Source of the DNA: Lentisphaerota bacterium
Lineage (GTDB): Bacteria > Verrucomicrobiota > Lentisphaeria > Victivallales > Victivallaceae
Direction: 5' to 3'
NCBI GenBank assembly: GCA_017134815.1
Contig: CP071032.1
Span: forward strand, 2,724,001-2,788,000
Length of the DNA: 64,000 nucleotides
Part shown: one piece after another, positions 17,608 through 25,911 of the stretch
Position numbering within the stretch: position 1 is the first letter of the stretch
Layout: each line of letters starts with the position of its first letter
Translations under genes and position numbers: made by a program
The notes under the pieces: generated by a model
Seen by the model: only the letters and a program-made list of their open reading frames with translations
Told to the model about the DNA's origin: nothing
The model's database searches: none

Positions 17608-18483
17608 ATGACACTTGGAACTAGAAAACCCTACTATGCCGGTCAGTTTTATGACGGCAACGCCGAAGATCTTGAAGCTTATATCTCCCGGACTGCTGAG
17701 GAAGAAATGGAAACTGTCAGCAGCAGAGACAAGGTCAGGGCTGTAATCCTCCCTCATGCCGGCTACCGCTTTTCTGCCAGAACCGCTATTAAGACTTTAT
17801 TGCGGGCTGCAGAAGTGAATTATTCAAAAATTGTTGTTCTTGCCCCATCGCACCGGGTGCCTTTCAGAGGGGCGGCTGTTGCTGATTATGACTATTATCA
17901 GACCCCGCTGGGTAACATCAAAGTCGACCTTGAAGCTGTAAATGAAATAATGGGATTTGAGGATCAGCTGCTGCCTTCGCTGTCCCAGGCCCATCAATAT
18001 GAACATGCTCTGGAGGTTGAGCTGCCATTGCTGCAGCATTTTTTTGATGGGTTTGAGTTGATTCCGCTGATTTGCGGTGCGGTTGATGAAAAAATTGCAG
18101 AGCAGATTGCATCTGAACTCAAAAAATGGTGGCAGCCTGATATTTTGTGGGTAATCAGCTCTGACTTTACTCACTATGGATATTCTTTCAATTATGTCCC
18201 GTTTGAGGATAATGTCAAAGAAAACCTTCGACAGCTTGACCTGGGTGCTGTACAGCTTATTGTCAACGAGGATCTTAAAGGGTTTTGCGGCTACCTGGAA
18301 AAAACCGGAGTGACTATCTGCGGTGCTGGGCCGATAAAAATCCTGCTTGCGGTGATCAAAGCTGTTGCTGCCGATAATAAAAAACTGAATGCTGAACTGG
18401 TTAATTACATAACCTCCGGTGATCTTACCGGTGATTTCAAGCACTGTGTAAGCTATGCCGGAATTTCATTTTTTGACGCCTGA
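17608..18483 (+). CDS. MEMO1 family protein (AmmeMemoRadiSam system protein B)
   Basis: 291 residues matching the MEMO/UPF0103 family: 'RKPYYAGQFYDG' near the N-terminus, 'AVILPHAGYRFSARTA' (about 46-61), 'VVLAPSHRVPF', 'EHALEVELPLLQH' and 'ISSDFTHYG'. Histidines at these blocks form the putative metal site of a dioxygenase-like fold. Bacterial members often sit beside an AMMECR1 protein and a radical SAM protein; neither partner is adjacent here. The cellular role is not established. GAGGAG lies upstream of the ATG. Confidence 0.9.
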   Translation: MTLGTRKPYYAGQFYDGNAEDLEAYISRTAEEEMETVSSRDKVRAVILPHAGYRFSARTAIKTLLRAAEVNYSKIVVLAPSHRVPFRGAAVADYDYYQTPLGNIKVDLEAVNEIMGFEDQLLPSLSQAHQYEHALEVELPLLQHFFDGFELIPLICGAVDEKIAEQIASELKKWWQPDILWVISSDFTHYGYSFNYVPFEDNVKENLRQLDLGAVQLIVNEDLKGFCGYLEKTGVTICGAGPIKILLAVIKAVAADNKKLNAELVNYITSGDLTGDFKHCVSYAGISFFDA

Positions 18484-18580
18484 GTTTACAAATTACAACC
18501 GTTGCGTTCAATGTTATTTTTGGCTTGCAAGCTGACCGATAGAATATAATCAGAAATGAGATCATAATTTGGAGGATATT

Positions 18581-18940
18581 ATGTTGAAGTTTGATGATTC
18601 CCACAGCCCATCAGTAATTTTTGCCAAAGCGGACGGCAAGATTTCAGCGGATGATTTTGAGTACGGCAAAAACTACATAGAAGATAAGATTGATAAATAC
18701 AAAACTGTCCGATTGCTGCTTGATGTAGAAGATGTTGACTTCCCGGATTTGAAATTTTTCATGGATGACCTTAAATTTATAATAGAAAATCACAGCGCAA
18801 TTAAAAAGTTTGCTGTGATTGGTGATAAAACCTGGGAAAAAATATGGTTTACTTTAATGACTACTATATTTTTTCTCAAATCAAAACTGTTTATGCCTCA
18901 CGAACGTAAGGTCGCGGAGGAGTGGATCTTAAATGAGTAA
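18581..18940 (+). CDS. SpoIIAA-like (STAS/SEC14-type) protein
   Basis: 119 residues. Alternating strands and helices with 'VRLLLDVEDVDFPDLKFFMDDLKF' and 'KKFAVIGDKTWEKIW' match the SpoIIAA-like family (PF11964 type), small cytoplasmic proteins with a STAS/SEC14-like fold and no agreed function. GGAGG lies upstream of the ATG. The SDR gene starts 21 bases downstream and is likely co-transcribed. Confidence 0.75.
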   Translation: MLKFDDSHSPSVIFAKADGKISADDFEYGKNYIEDKIDKYKTVRLLLDVEDVDFPDLKFFMDDLKFIIENHSAIKKFAVIGDKTWEKIWFTLMTTIFFLKSKLFMPHERKVAEEWILNE

Positions 18941-18961
18941 TTGGTGTGAGAGGAGCGTTCT

Positions 18962-19699
18962 ATGGAGAAGATTGCTGTAATAACCGGAGTTTCCAGCGGG
19001 TTGGGAATGCAGGAAGCCGATCTTTTTAGGAAAAGCGGATTTAAAGTTGTCGGCGTTTCACGCTCCAGACCAAACGTTGGAATTGATCACTGGATTCAGG
19101 CTGATATAACAGTTCCTGAAGAAAGAGGCAAAATCATCGACTATGTCGAAAATGAATGCGGCAGAATTGATTTGCTTATAAACAACGCTGGTCGCGGCAG
19201 TTATGCTTTGTGGGAAGAGTTGAATGAGGACGAACTGCGAAGTTTATTTGAGCTCAACTTTTTTGCACTGGTTGACTTGACCATGAAGTTTTTACCGATG
19301 CTCAAGGAAACTAAAGGCACGATCATTAATGTTTCTTCGGTACTTGGCAAAATGCATGTCGCCTGTATGGGCGGGTATTGCTGTTCCAAGTATGCGGTGG
19401 TTGCATTCAGCGATTCGCTGCGGCCGGAAGTTAAAAAATATGGGGTTAATGTCATTAATATAATGCCGGGGCGCATAGATACCGGATTTTCTCACAATTG
19501 TGTCGGTGCCCGTAAGCCGCCGCCAACACCAATGGTCAATGCAACTCCGCGCGGTCTGGCAAAAGCCATGTACAAGGCTTATCGGCGGGGAAGCAGACAG
19601 AAATTTTACCCCTGGCTCTATGGGCCGTTTGTCAGTCTGGTCAGGATAATACCGGACTTCGTAGACAATATTAATCGAAAAGCATGGAAAATTGATTAA
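18962..19699 (+). CDS. Short-chain dehydrogenase/reductase
   Basis: 245 residues, classical SDR. Nucleotide motif TGVSSGLG (residues 8-15), 'NNAGRGSY' (about 73-80), catalytic Ser in 'IINVSSVLG' and Tyr/Lys in 'YCCSKYA' (about 140-146), then 'MPGRIDTGF'. An acidic or basic residue deciding NAD or NADP preference is not clear ('VGVSRSRP' suggests NADP). The substrate is unknown. AGGAGCG lies upstream. Confidence 0.88.
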   Translation: MEKIAVITGVSSGLGMQEADLFRKSGFKVVGVSRSRPNVGIDHWIQADITVPEERGKIIDYVENECGRIDLLINNAGRGSYALWEELNEDELRSLFELNFFALVDLTMKFLPMLKETKGTIINVSSVLGKMHVACMGGYCCSKYAVVAFSDSLRPEVKKYGVNVINIMPGRIDTGFSHNCVGARKPPPTPMVNATPRGLAKAMYKAYRRGSRQKFYPWLYGPFVSLVRIIPDFVDNINRKAWKID

Positions 19700-20420
19700 T
19701 CTAGTTAAAAGACTAATACCAGTTACTCTGATGTGTCTTTGTATAAATGGTGATGCTAAAGTTTACTCATTGCGCTCAAGCGGAGACAGAAGGGGAGCAG
19801 CCAGCAGCGCTGCTGCTGTTTGTCCTGGCGCCGACTTACTGACTTTTTTACATTCCCGCAACATATTTACGCAGGCAATGGTAATTAACGGTCTTAAAAC
19901 ATCACTGCGGCTTGGCTTGATAGATATGCCGCTGCCTGAAATTTTGCTTGATTTGCAGCGTACCTTTCCAGGAGCAGAATATGTCTCTGGAGGCAACACC
20001 CTGCTGATAAAACATAAAATTGAAAACGGCTGGCAGCAGCGACTTTTACTGCTTTATTTCGGAGAACGTTTTCCAGTGCTGCAATTCTCTATGCTGCTGC
20101 CGCCAGCCTTTCCGGCTCAACTAAAATGGCCGGTACAGCTGCCGATTACTACTGATGGCAGGCCGTTGCGAGTCATGGCAATACCCTCTCAATACGCCTT
20201 TTACGGCTGCTTTAGAACTCAGCAGCATCCAGCTGCTGCTCTGAGTGAAATGACTGCAGGGCTGCGGGCTGACGGCTGGCTGCCATTTACTGGCGAAGCT
20301 GCTGCCGCATTGCATGGCAAAGGGGAGATATTCATCAGAAAACAGCCCCTTGCTGTTATGTTGGTAAACGTCACCAAAGCTGGTATTGCAACAGTTTATA
20401 CCCGGCCTTGTATTAAATAA
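19692..20420 (+). CDS. Exported protein of unknown function
   Basis: About 242 residues, starting with TTG inside the last codons of the SDR gene, so it is probably translationally coupled to it. The N-terminus looks like a signal peptide (about residues 1-22). The rest is rich in Leu, Ala and Pro, with two predicted alpha/beta parts and 'SGGNTLLIKHKI' near residue 98. I recognise no family. It could be a secreted or periplasmic protein. Codon use matches the neighbours and the frame is open for 242 codons, which supports a real gene. Confidence 0.6.
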   Translation: MINLVKRLIPVTLMCLCINGDAKVYSLRSSGDRRGAASSAAAVCPGADLLTFLHSRNIFTQAMVINGLKTSLRLGLIDMPLPEILLDLQRTFPGAEYVSGGNTLLIKHKIENGWQQRLLLLYFGERFPVLQFSMLLPPAFPAQLKWPVQLPITTDGRPLRVMAIPSQYAFYGCFRTQQHPAAALSEMTAGLRADGWLPFTGEAAAALHGKGEIFIRKQPLAVMLVNVTKAGIATVYTRPCIK

Positions 20421-20422
20421 CT

Positions 20423-21526
20423 TTAATTTTTTTCAGACTTGGTTTTCAATTTACCTATAAGGCATTCGGCCGCTTCTTCGATAATGCTTTTGATCAGTTC
20501 TGCTACCGAGACTATTTTATTTATTCGTGTGACATTGCTACCGGCAAATACTATTGAATTGTCAAAATCCCCTTTTAATGCGCTGCACATTGCCTGAGCA
20601 ATGCAGTAAGGTGCTGATTTGACGTCACAGCTGTGGAGGCAGTGAAAATTGCATTTGAATGGTATTTTTTCAGAACGCTTTAAGCGGTTAATAAATTCTG
20701 TTTTCAGAACACGCCCGGGCATACCTACCGGGCTTTGGGTGATGATTACATCATCTTCTTGAGCGGCAACGTACAAGTCTTTAAACCGTTTAGAAACCGG
20801 ACATTCTTCAGTGGCGACAAATCTGGTTCCCATCTGGACGCCTTTAGCTCCAAGCTCAAGAAATTTGATCAAGTCTTTGCCATCATAGACACCGCCGGCA
20901 GCGATAACCGGGATGTCCGCCTTGAAATCTTTTACGGTTTTGATGACATCGGTCACCAGTGTCATCAGGTTGTCAGTCGTATTGCTGTTAAGTTGATCGG
21001 CTTTGAAGCCCAGATGACCTCCGGCCATAGGGCCCTCAACTATAATAGCGTCAGGCAGGCGGTTATAGCGTCGTTTCCAGGTCTTCAATATAATGGAAGC
21101 TGACCTTGCGGAAGAAACTATGGTAATTAGTTTAACCGAAGAACCTTGAGTATACTTGGGGAGATTAAGAGGGAGTCCGGCCCCGGAAATAATATAATCG
21201 ACTTTTTCCTTTACGGCTGTACGTACCAGTTCTTCATAATTGCTCAGAGCAACCATTATGTTGACCCCAAACACTCCCTTAGTCAATTTTCTGGCTTTGC
21301 GTATTTCTTTCTGAAGAGCCTTATTAGAATATTCAATGTAATTATTGGAGTCTGTAATCCTGCCCTGAGCCAGGCCTACACTGGCTATAGTTCCAGCTCC
21401 GCCGCAATTGGCTACAGCACCGGCAAGGGCTGCCGTTGATATTTTTACGCCCATCCCACCCTGTATGATGGGGACATTTATTTTTAAGTCGCCAATAATA
21501 AGAGGCGGTAATAATTTAGTTATCAT
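20423..21526 (-). CDS. Nitronate monooxygenase / FabK-like flavoprotein
   Basis: 367 residues, FMN TIM barrel of the 2-nitropropane dioxygenase family. Motifs: 'VPIIQGGMGVKIST' (about 18-31), 'GVNIMVAL', 'IISGAGLPLNLP', 'IVEGPMAGGHLGFK' with the family His, 'VIAAGGVYDGKDL' and 'GAKGVQMGTRFVATEECP'. A cysteine-rich tail ('FKCNFHCLHSC..YCIAQAM') is shared with one subgroup. It may oxidise nitronates or act as an enoyl-ACP reductase; no fatty acid genes are adjacent to favour the second. It converges with the unknown exported gene with two bases between them. Confidence 0.88.
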   Translation of the reverse strand: MITKLLPPLIIGDLKINVPIIQGGMGVKISTAALAGAVANCGGAGTIASVGLAQGRITDSNNYIEYSNKALQKEIRKARKLTKGVFGVNIMVALSNYEELVRTAVKEKVDYIISGAGLPLNLPKYTQGSSVKLITIVSSARSASIILKTWKRRYNRLPDAIIVEGPMAGGHLGFKADQLNSNTTDNLMTLVTDVIKTVKDFKADIPVIAAGGVYDGKDLIKFLELGAKGVQMGTRFVATEECPVSKRFKDLYVAAQEDDVIITQSPVGMPGRVLKTEFINRLKRSEKIPFKCNFHCLHSCDVKSAPYCIAQAMCSALKGDFDNSIVFAGSNVTRINKIVSVAELIKSIIEEAAECLIGKLKTKSEKN

Positions 21527-22095
21527 TTTCCTGCTGTTTCATCCTTGATAAAATGTTTATAAAATCATAAAACATCTTTTAGCATTGCCGCAAAATAAAC
21601 TATCACATAGGGGTTATTTCACAGCTTCGCACAGAAAACAGCAAGTTTGCTGAGGCCAAATGATTTACTTGAAATATTCAAAAGTTTTAATTTGTTTTAC
21701 CACAAATCTGTCTAAACTGCTGTGTTAACATACTCTGAACAACACAGTTTTATTTAGAAGAAAGATATTATATTAATATACTGTGTAATTCTTTGAAATC
21801 AAGTTGTTAAGAGTTTTTTTTTGCGAAGTTTAATCAATGTTTACGGCTTTATTGACCTCGCAAAAGGTGTTGATGTGAAATAGAATTTTAAAGCCCGGAT
21901 TAACAATTTTTATGAAATATTGCCATATTATCCATCCTCTTTGCATTTAAAGGCTTCCCTTGTTATCTAATAACTGCTTCCATAATTTATTCTTCAGGGT
22001 TTTATTATGTATATCGTTGTAAATAAATGACTTGGTTTTGTATTTTGGCAGGTGGCGTTTTCCAGCTCAAAAAAAATAAAATATTTCTATAAGGC
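21527..22095. other. Long AT-rich intergenic region upstream of the division operon
   Basis: About 570 bases with no credible gene on either strand. It contains an imperfect inverted repeat (AAACTG.TGTGTT with AACACAGTTT around 21714-21752) and many A/T runs. It separates divergent genes and should also hold the promoter of the nitronate monooxygenase gene. Confidence 0.5.
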
Positions 22096-22124
22096 TTGTA
22101 ATTAGTAAAGGAATGAGTTACAAT
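22096..22124 (+). promoter_or_regulatory. sigma70-like promoter of the mraZ operon
   Basis: TTGTAA (22096-22101), a 17-base spacer and TACAAT (22119-22124). The predicted start falls just inside the MraZ repeats. Confidence 0.7.
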
Positions 22125-22160
22125 AGGGGTATATAGGGATAAAAAGGGCCAAAAAGGTGA
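22125..22160 (+). promoter_or_regulatory. Four 10-bp-spaced MraZ operator repeats
   Basis: AGGGG, AGGGA, AGGGC and AGGTG begin at 22125, 22135, 22145 and 22155, exactly one helical turn apart. MraZ is known to bind direct repeats of a GGG-containing box with 5-base spacers upstream of its own gene. The array starts right after the -10 box and reaches the start codon, so bound MraZ should block transcription. Confidence 0.8.
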
Positions 22161-22666
22161 ATATAGAAGCTGATAGCATAGGACAGGATGAACTGTTCTT
22201 TTTCGGCGAATTTGATTATTCGCTTGATTCGCAGTGCCGAGTTTCTATTCCTAAAGATTGGCGCCGCCGCGAGGGAGAAACCCGTCTGATTCTATTCCCC
22301 GGGCGTGAGCGCGATTTGTTATTGTTTCCATTTGAATCATTTAGAGATTTTCTAATTAAAGCACGCCGGGTATCACTTGCTAACCGCAATGCTCAAGTGG
22401 CTTTGGCCAGAATAGGTTCGCGAGCCAGAGACTGCCGCAGTGATAAACAGGGGCGTATCAAGATCGAGAAAAATCTACTTGAAATGATTGGCGTTACGAA
22501 ACAGGTGAAAATGATTGGTGCGGTGACCCATATAAAACTCTGTTCACCAGAGTCGTGGAAGGAGCAGCCGTTTGCTGATGACGTTTATCTGGATGAATTT
22601 CAGCGTATAAGCGAGTCTGGCGATGACTTTATGCAGATGTTCATGGACAACTTTGGAAAGAAATAA
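22157..22666 (+). CDS. mraZ: Transcriptional regulator MraZ
   Basis: 169 residues, GTG start. Two SpoVT/AbrB-like halves: 'FFGEFDYSLDSQCRVSIPKDWR' (about 14-35) and 'SRARDCRSDKQGRIKIEKNLLEM' (about 93-115), each with the D-x-x-GR/CR turn that binds DNA. MraZ represses the division and wall cluster it heads. rsmH begins directly after its stop codon. The first half has Cys in place of the common Gly (SQCRVSIP for SKGRVSIP). It is slightly longer than most homologues at both ends. Confidence 0.95.
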   Translation: MNIEADSIGQDELFFFGEFDYSLDSQCRVSIPKDWRRREGETRLILFPGRERDLLLFPFESFRDFLIKARRVSLANRNAQVALARIGSRARDCRSDKQGRIKIEKNLLEMIGVTKQVKMIGAVTHIKLCSPESWKEQPFADDVYLDEFQRISESGDDFMQMFMDNFGKK

Positions 22667-23629
22667 ATGGACATAAGTCAATTTGCTGAGACAGATGATG
22701 GATTTATTCACATTCCGGTTTTGTACCGGGAAGTGCTTGAATTATTAAAGGTCGACACAGGACCGTGCCGTGTTATAGACGGTACGCTGGGGTGTGGAGG
22801 CCATAGTTCTTTGATAATGAAGCAAAACCGGCAGGCGGAGGTCCTGGGGATCGACCGTGACGGCGACGCGCTGAAGAGAGCTGAAAAGGCCTTGGCGTTT
22901 GCCGCCGGCCGTGTGCACCTCATGCGAGGTAATTTCAGTGATCTGGCAGATCTGTCCGCTGAGGCGGGGTGGGCTTCAGTAGACGCGATATTGCTGGACG
23001 TTGGAGTGTCATCTCCACAGATTGACGATGCGTCACGAGGATTTGCACTCCGGCTGGACGGCCCCCTTGACATGCGAATGGATACGCGGTCTCCGGATAC
23101 CGCCAGCCGTTTGTTAAACCGGGAGTCGGAGAAGTGTCTGGCTGATATTTTTTATAAATACGGAGAGCTGAAGGCCAGCCGTAAACTGGCAAGGGCAATT
23201 GTCAGAAGAAGAGAAGAGAAGCCGTTTGGAACAACGCTGGATTTTGCTGAGTTTTGTGAAGGCGTGCTTGGAAAAGCCAGGCCGGGTAAACTGCCGACTC
23301 CGACAAAATGTTTTCAAGCGTTGCGGATAGCGGTAAATGATGAACTTGGAGAGCTGGAGAGAGCCCTGGAGCGTGCAGTACCTCTGCTTAAGCCTGGTGG
23401 CAGACTGGCGGTGATAAGTTTTCATTCGCTCGAGGACAGGATTGTCAAGAATTTTTTCCGGCACAATTCCGCCGGTTGCATATGTCCGCCGGGACTGCCG
23501 GTATGTGTATGCGGCCATCAGCCGGTTTTGAAGGAAATTACCAGAAAGCCGGTTACAGCAAAACCGGACGAGATAGAAGTAAACAGACGAGCAGCTTCGG
23601 CGAAGCTGCGGGTCGCTGAAAAACTATAA
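22667..23629 (+). CDS. rsmH: 16S rRNA (cytosine-1402 N4)-methyltransferase
   Basis: 320 residues. RsmH (MraW) methylates C1402 of 16S rRNA using S-adenosylmethionine. Motifs: 'HIPVLYREVLELL' near the start, 'VIDGTLGCGGHS' (SAM site, about 38-49), 'ILLDVGVSSPQID', 'GPLDMRMD', 'FQALRIAVNDELGELERAL' and 'AVISFHSLEDRIVKNFF'. A Cys-rich insert 'GCICPPGLPVCVCG' near the C-terminus matches the family. The start codon follows the mraZ stop with no gap. Confidence 0.96.
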   Translation: MDISQFAETDDGFIHIPVLYREVLELLKVDTGPCRVIDGTLGCGGHSSLIMKQNRQAEVLGIDRDGDALKRAEKALAFAAGRVHLMRGNFSDLADLSAEAGWASVDAILLDVGVSSPQIDDASRGFALRLDGPLDMRMDTRSPDTASRLLNRESEKCLADIFYKYGELKASRKLARAIVRRREEKPFGTTLDFAEFCEGVLGKARPGKLPTPTKCFQALRIAVNDELGELERALERAVPLLKPGGRLAVISFHSLEDRIVKNFFRHNSAGCICPPGLPVCVCGHQPVLKEITRKPVTAKPDEIEVNRRAASAKLRVAEKL

Positions 23630-23687
23630 TTAAGGTCTTACGACGAAAAATATGGGAAAGGTATGATTCGAAGAGGAGTCGTTTCAG

Positions 23688-24131
23688 ATGAATATACAGA
23701 CTAGAAATATCCGACAGGGTCGAAGGACGAATCGCAGAACTGCGGAAGGTTTGTCTATCGGGACCAAGCTGTTTGTTGTTCTTAACGTAGCTATAGCTTT
23801 GTCGGCTGTGTTTCTAATAGCAAACTACCGCATTTCACTTAATCAGAATATCTCCGGAATTGAAGCTCAAAGTGCACGCTACCAGCAAAAGATCCATGAA
23901 CTTAATCGCGAGATAGAGACGTTGCAGGTGCGCCGTGAAAAACTTTGCGCCTGGACTCATATTCGTGACCGTGTAGCCCAGCTGGGGCTTGACTTGCGAA
24001 TGCCTGATCCATTTCAGGTACAGCGGCTGGTTGTAAACTTCGAAGACCAGCCGGTTTCATCCGGCAATGCTGTTGATAACAAACTGGCTATGCGTCAGGA
24101 TTGGAGTGCTGCAGGAAATGTTAACCAGTAA
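23688..24131 (+). CDS. ftsL: FtsL-like cell division protein
   Basis: 147 residues, a single-pass membrane protein. It has a basic cytoplasmic N-terminus (about 1-28), a transmembrane helix (about 29-50) and a periplasmic coiled coil ('IEAQSARYQQKIHELNREIETLQVRREKL', about 63-91), then a short tail. This layout and the position between rsmH and ftsI identify FtsL, which with FtsB/FtsQ controls the division transpeptidase. Sequence identity in this family is low, so the call rests on layout and context. Confidence 0.8.
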   Translation: MNIQTRNIRQGRRTNRRTAEGLSIGTKLFVVLNVAIALSAVFLIANYRISLNQNISGIEAQSARYQQKIHELNREIETLQVRREKLCAWTHIRDRVAQLGLDLRMPDPFQVQRLVVNFEDQPVSSGNAVDNKLAMRQDWSAAGNVNQ

Positions 24132-25911
24132 TGACTCTATCAGGGTTAGAATGAGGCTGGTTGCTGTATTTTTTGTTTTTTCTTTCTGCGCGCTCTTTTA
24201 TCGACTTTATATTGTTCAGATCCAACGTCACGATGAGCTTTATCAAAAAGCCCGTAATCAATATACTGCAAAGAAAACTGAAGCCGGTAAACGCGGCGAA
24301 ATTTTTGACTGTAACGGCAATCTGCTGGTAGGTAACATCCCCTGCGATGATATCTCTGTAGATCCCTGGATTGTCGGAGATTCCGTGACCTGCCGTAAGG
24401 TTGCCGCGATGTTTGCGAAGTACCTGAAGCTCGATTTTCAGGAGGTTTACGGCAAACTGATGCGCAAGACCCGCAAGGTTAAGGGCAAGGACGGAAAGGA
24501 AATTGTCCGTAGAAACCGTTATGCCGTTATTGCTCGAGAAGTTTCGATTGACGTATCCACCAAACTCAAACGGATTATTAAAGCAAATGAGTTTGCAGGT
24601 ATTTTTTTTCGTGAGAAATATGCGAGATACTATCCAAAGAAAAACCTGCTTTCCAATGTGCTGGGATTTACCAATGTCAATCATGGCGAAGTGATTGCGG
24701 TACTCGGGGTTGAAAAATTCTTCAATAAACAAATGTCCTCCTCTAAGTCCGTGTTGCGCTTTGAACGCGCTCGTGACGGACGTCCGCTTATTTACGGCGA
24801 ACGTGAATCCATCAAGGCTCGCAACGGGCTCAATGTTTATCTTACAATAAGTGAACCGCTGCAGTCTATTCTGGAAGAAGAACTGGATAAAATGGTTGCA
24901 GAGTGGAAACCTGCTGCGGCTTATGCTATTCTGGCCGATCCAAAAACCGGAAATATTCTGGCAATGGCACAGCGGCCGAGCTTCAACCCAAATGATCGCC
25001 GCAGCATGGACCCGAAAGCCTGGCGTAACCGCATCTGTGCAGATTACTTCGAACCCGGTTCTACAATGAAGCCGATCGCGATATCCGGAGCCATAGATTA
25101 CGGAGTGGTAACCCCTGATACAAAATTCAACTGCGAAAAAGGACGCTGGAAATATGGCGGTAAAATCTTGAGAGATGCTCATCCGATGGAAATTTTGACG
25201 GTAGGGCAGATTCTGGCTAAGTCGAGTAACATCGGCACTGCAAAGATTGCGTTGCTGATGGGCGAAAAGCGTTTGTATCGTACGCTGCGTAAATTTGGTT
25301 TTGGTGCATATACCGGAATCCCTTTGAAGCCTGAAACCCGCGGAGCGCTGCGTCCGGTTGACCGGTGGGACACGCTCTCTATAACCCGCTTTCCGATTGG
25401 TCAGGGAGTAGGAACTTCCCCGCTGCAGATGGTACGGGCATATTGTGCTCTGGCCGATCATGGGCGTCTGCGCAAATTGCGACTGGTTGACCGTATTGAG
25501 GATAACCAGACCGGGTTGATTATCAAAAATCCGATACAAAAACCGCTTCAGGTTTTTCATAATCCTGCCACCTGGGATAAAATAATAGACATGATGTGTC
25601 TGGTCACTGAAGCTGGCGGGACCGCCCGTAGAGTGGCTATTGAGGGCTATGAGATTGCCGGAAAAACCGGAACCAGTCAGAAATTTATCAATGGCGCCTA
25701 TTCGCATAAGAAGTACATTGCTTCTTTTATAGGCTTTATGCCGGCACATGATCCGGAGCTTGTTTTACTGGTTGCCGCCGATGAACCACATGGCAGTATA
25801 TATGGCGGCAGAGTTGCCGGTCCTACTTTCAGGAATATTGCTTTACGTTCCTTGCGTTATCTAAATATAAAGCCCAATCCTGCACTAATGAAAGAGGGGA
25901 AAAAGCGATGA
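24118..25911 (+). CDS. ftsI: Division-type peptidoglycan transpeptidase (PBP2x/PBP3, FtsI)
   Basis: About 597 residues. Short cytoplasmic N-terminus, one membrane anchor, a non-catalytic domain starting 'AGKRGEIFDCNGNLL', and a transpeptidase domain with all three active-site motifs: STMK in 'FEPGSTMKP', SSN in 'AKSSNIGTAK' and KTG in 'AGKTGTSQ'. It cross-links septal peptidoglycan. There is no PASTA domain. It overlaps ftsL by 14 bases if started at 24118; an ATG at 24151 with AGGG five bases upstream is an equally good start. Its stop overlaps the murC start (ATGA). Confidence 0.93.
   Translation: MLTSNDSIRVRMRLVAVFFVFSFCALFYRLYIVQIQRHDELYQKARNQYTAKKTEAGKRGEIFDCNGNLLVGNIPCDDISVDPWIVGDSVTCRKVAAMFAKYLKLDFQEVYGKLMRKTRKVKGKDGKEIVRRNRYAVIAREVSIDVSTKLKRIIKANEFAGIFFREKYARYYPKKNLLSNVLGFTNVNHGEVIAVLGVEKFFNKQMSSSKSVLRFERARDGRPLIYGERESIKARNGLNVYLTISEPLQSILEEELDKMVAEWKPAAAYAILADPKTGNILAMAQRPSFNPNDRRSMDPKAWRNRICADYFEPGSTMKPIAISGAIDYGVVTPDTKFNCEKGRWKYGGKILRDAHPMEILTVGQILAKSSNIGTAKIALLMGEKRLYRTLRKFGFGAYTGIPLKPETRGALRPVDRWDTLSITRFPIGQGVGTSPLQMVRAYCALADHGRLRKLRLVDRIEDNQTGLIIKNPIQKPLQVFHNPATWDKIIDMMCLVTEAGGTARRVAIEGYEIAGKTGTSQKFINGAYSHKKYIASFIGFMPAHDPELVLLVAADEPHGSIYGGRVAGPTFRNIALRSLRYLNIKPNPALMKEGKKR

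Noticed and set aside
24121..25749. 542-codon minus-strand frame opposite ftsI
   Set aside because: Its composition is that of an antisense reading of ftsI, with no domain pattern; the plus-strand gene is certain.
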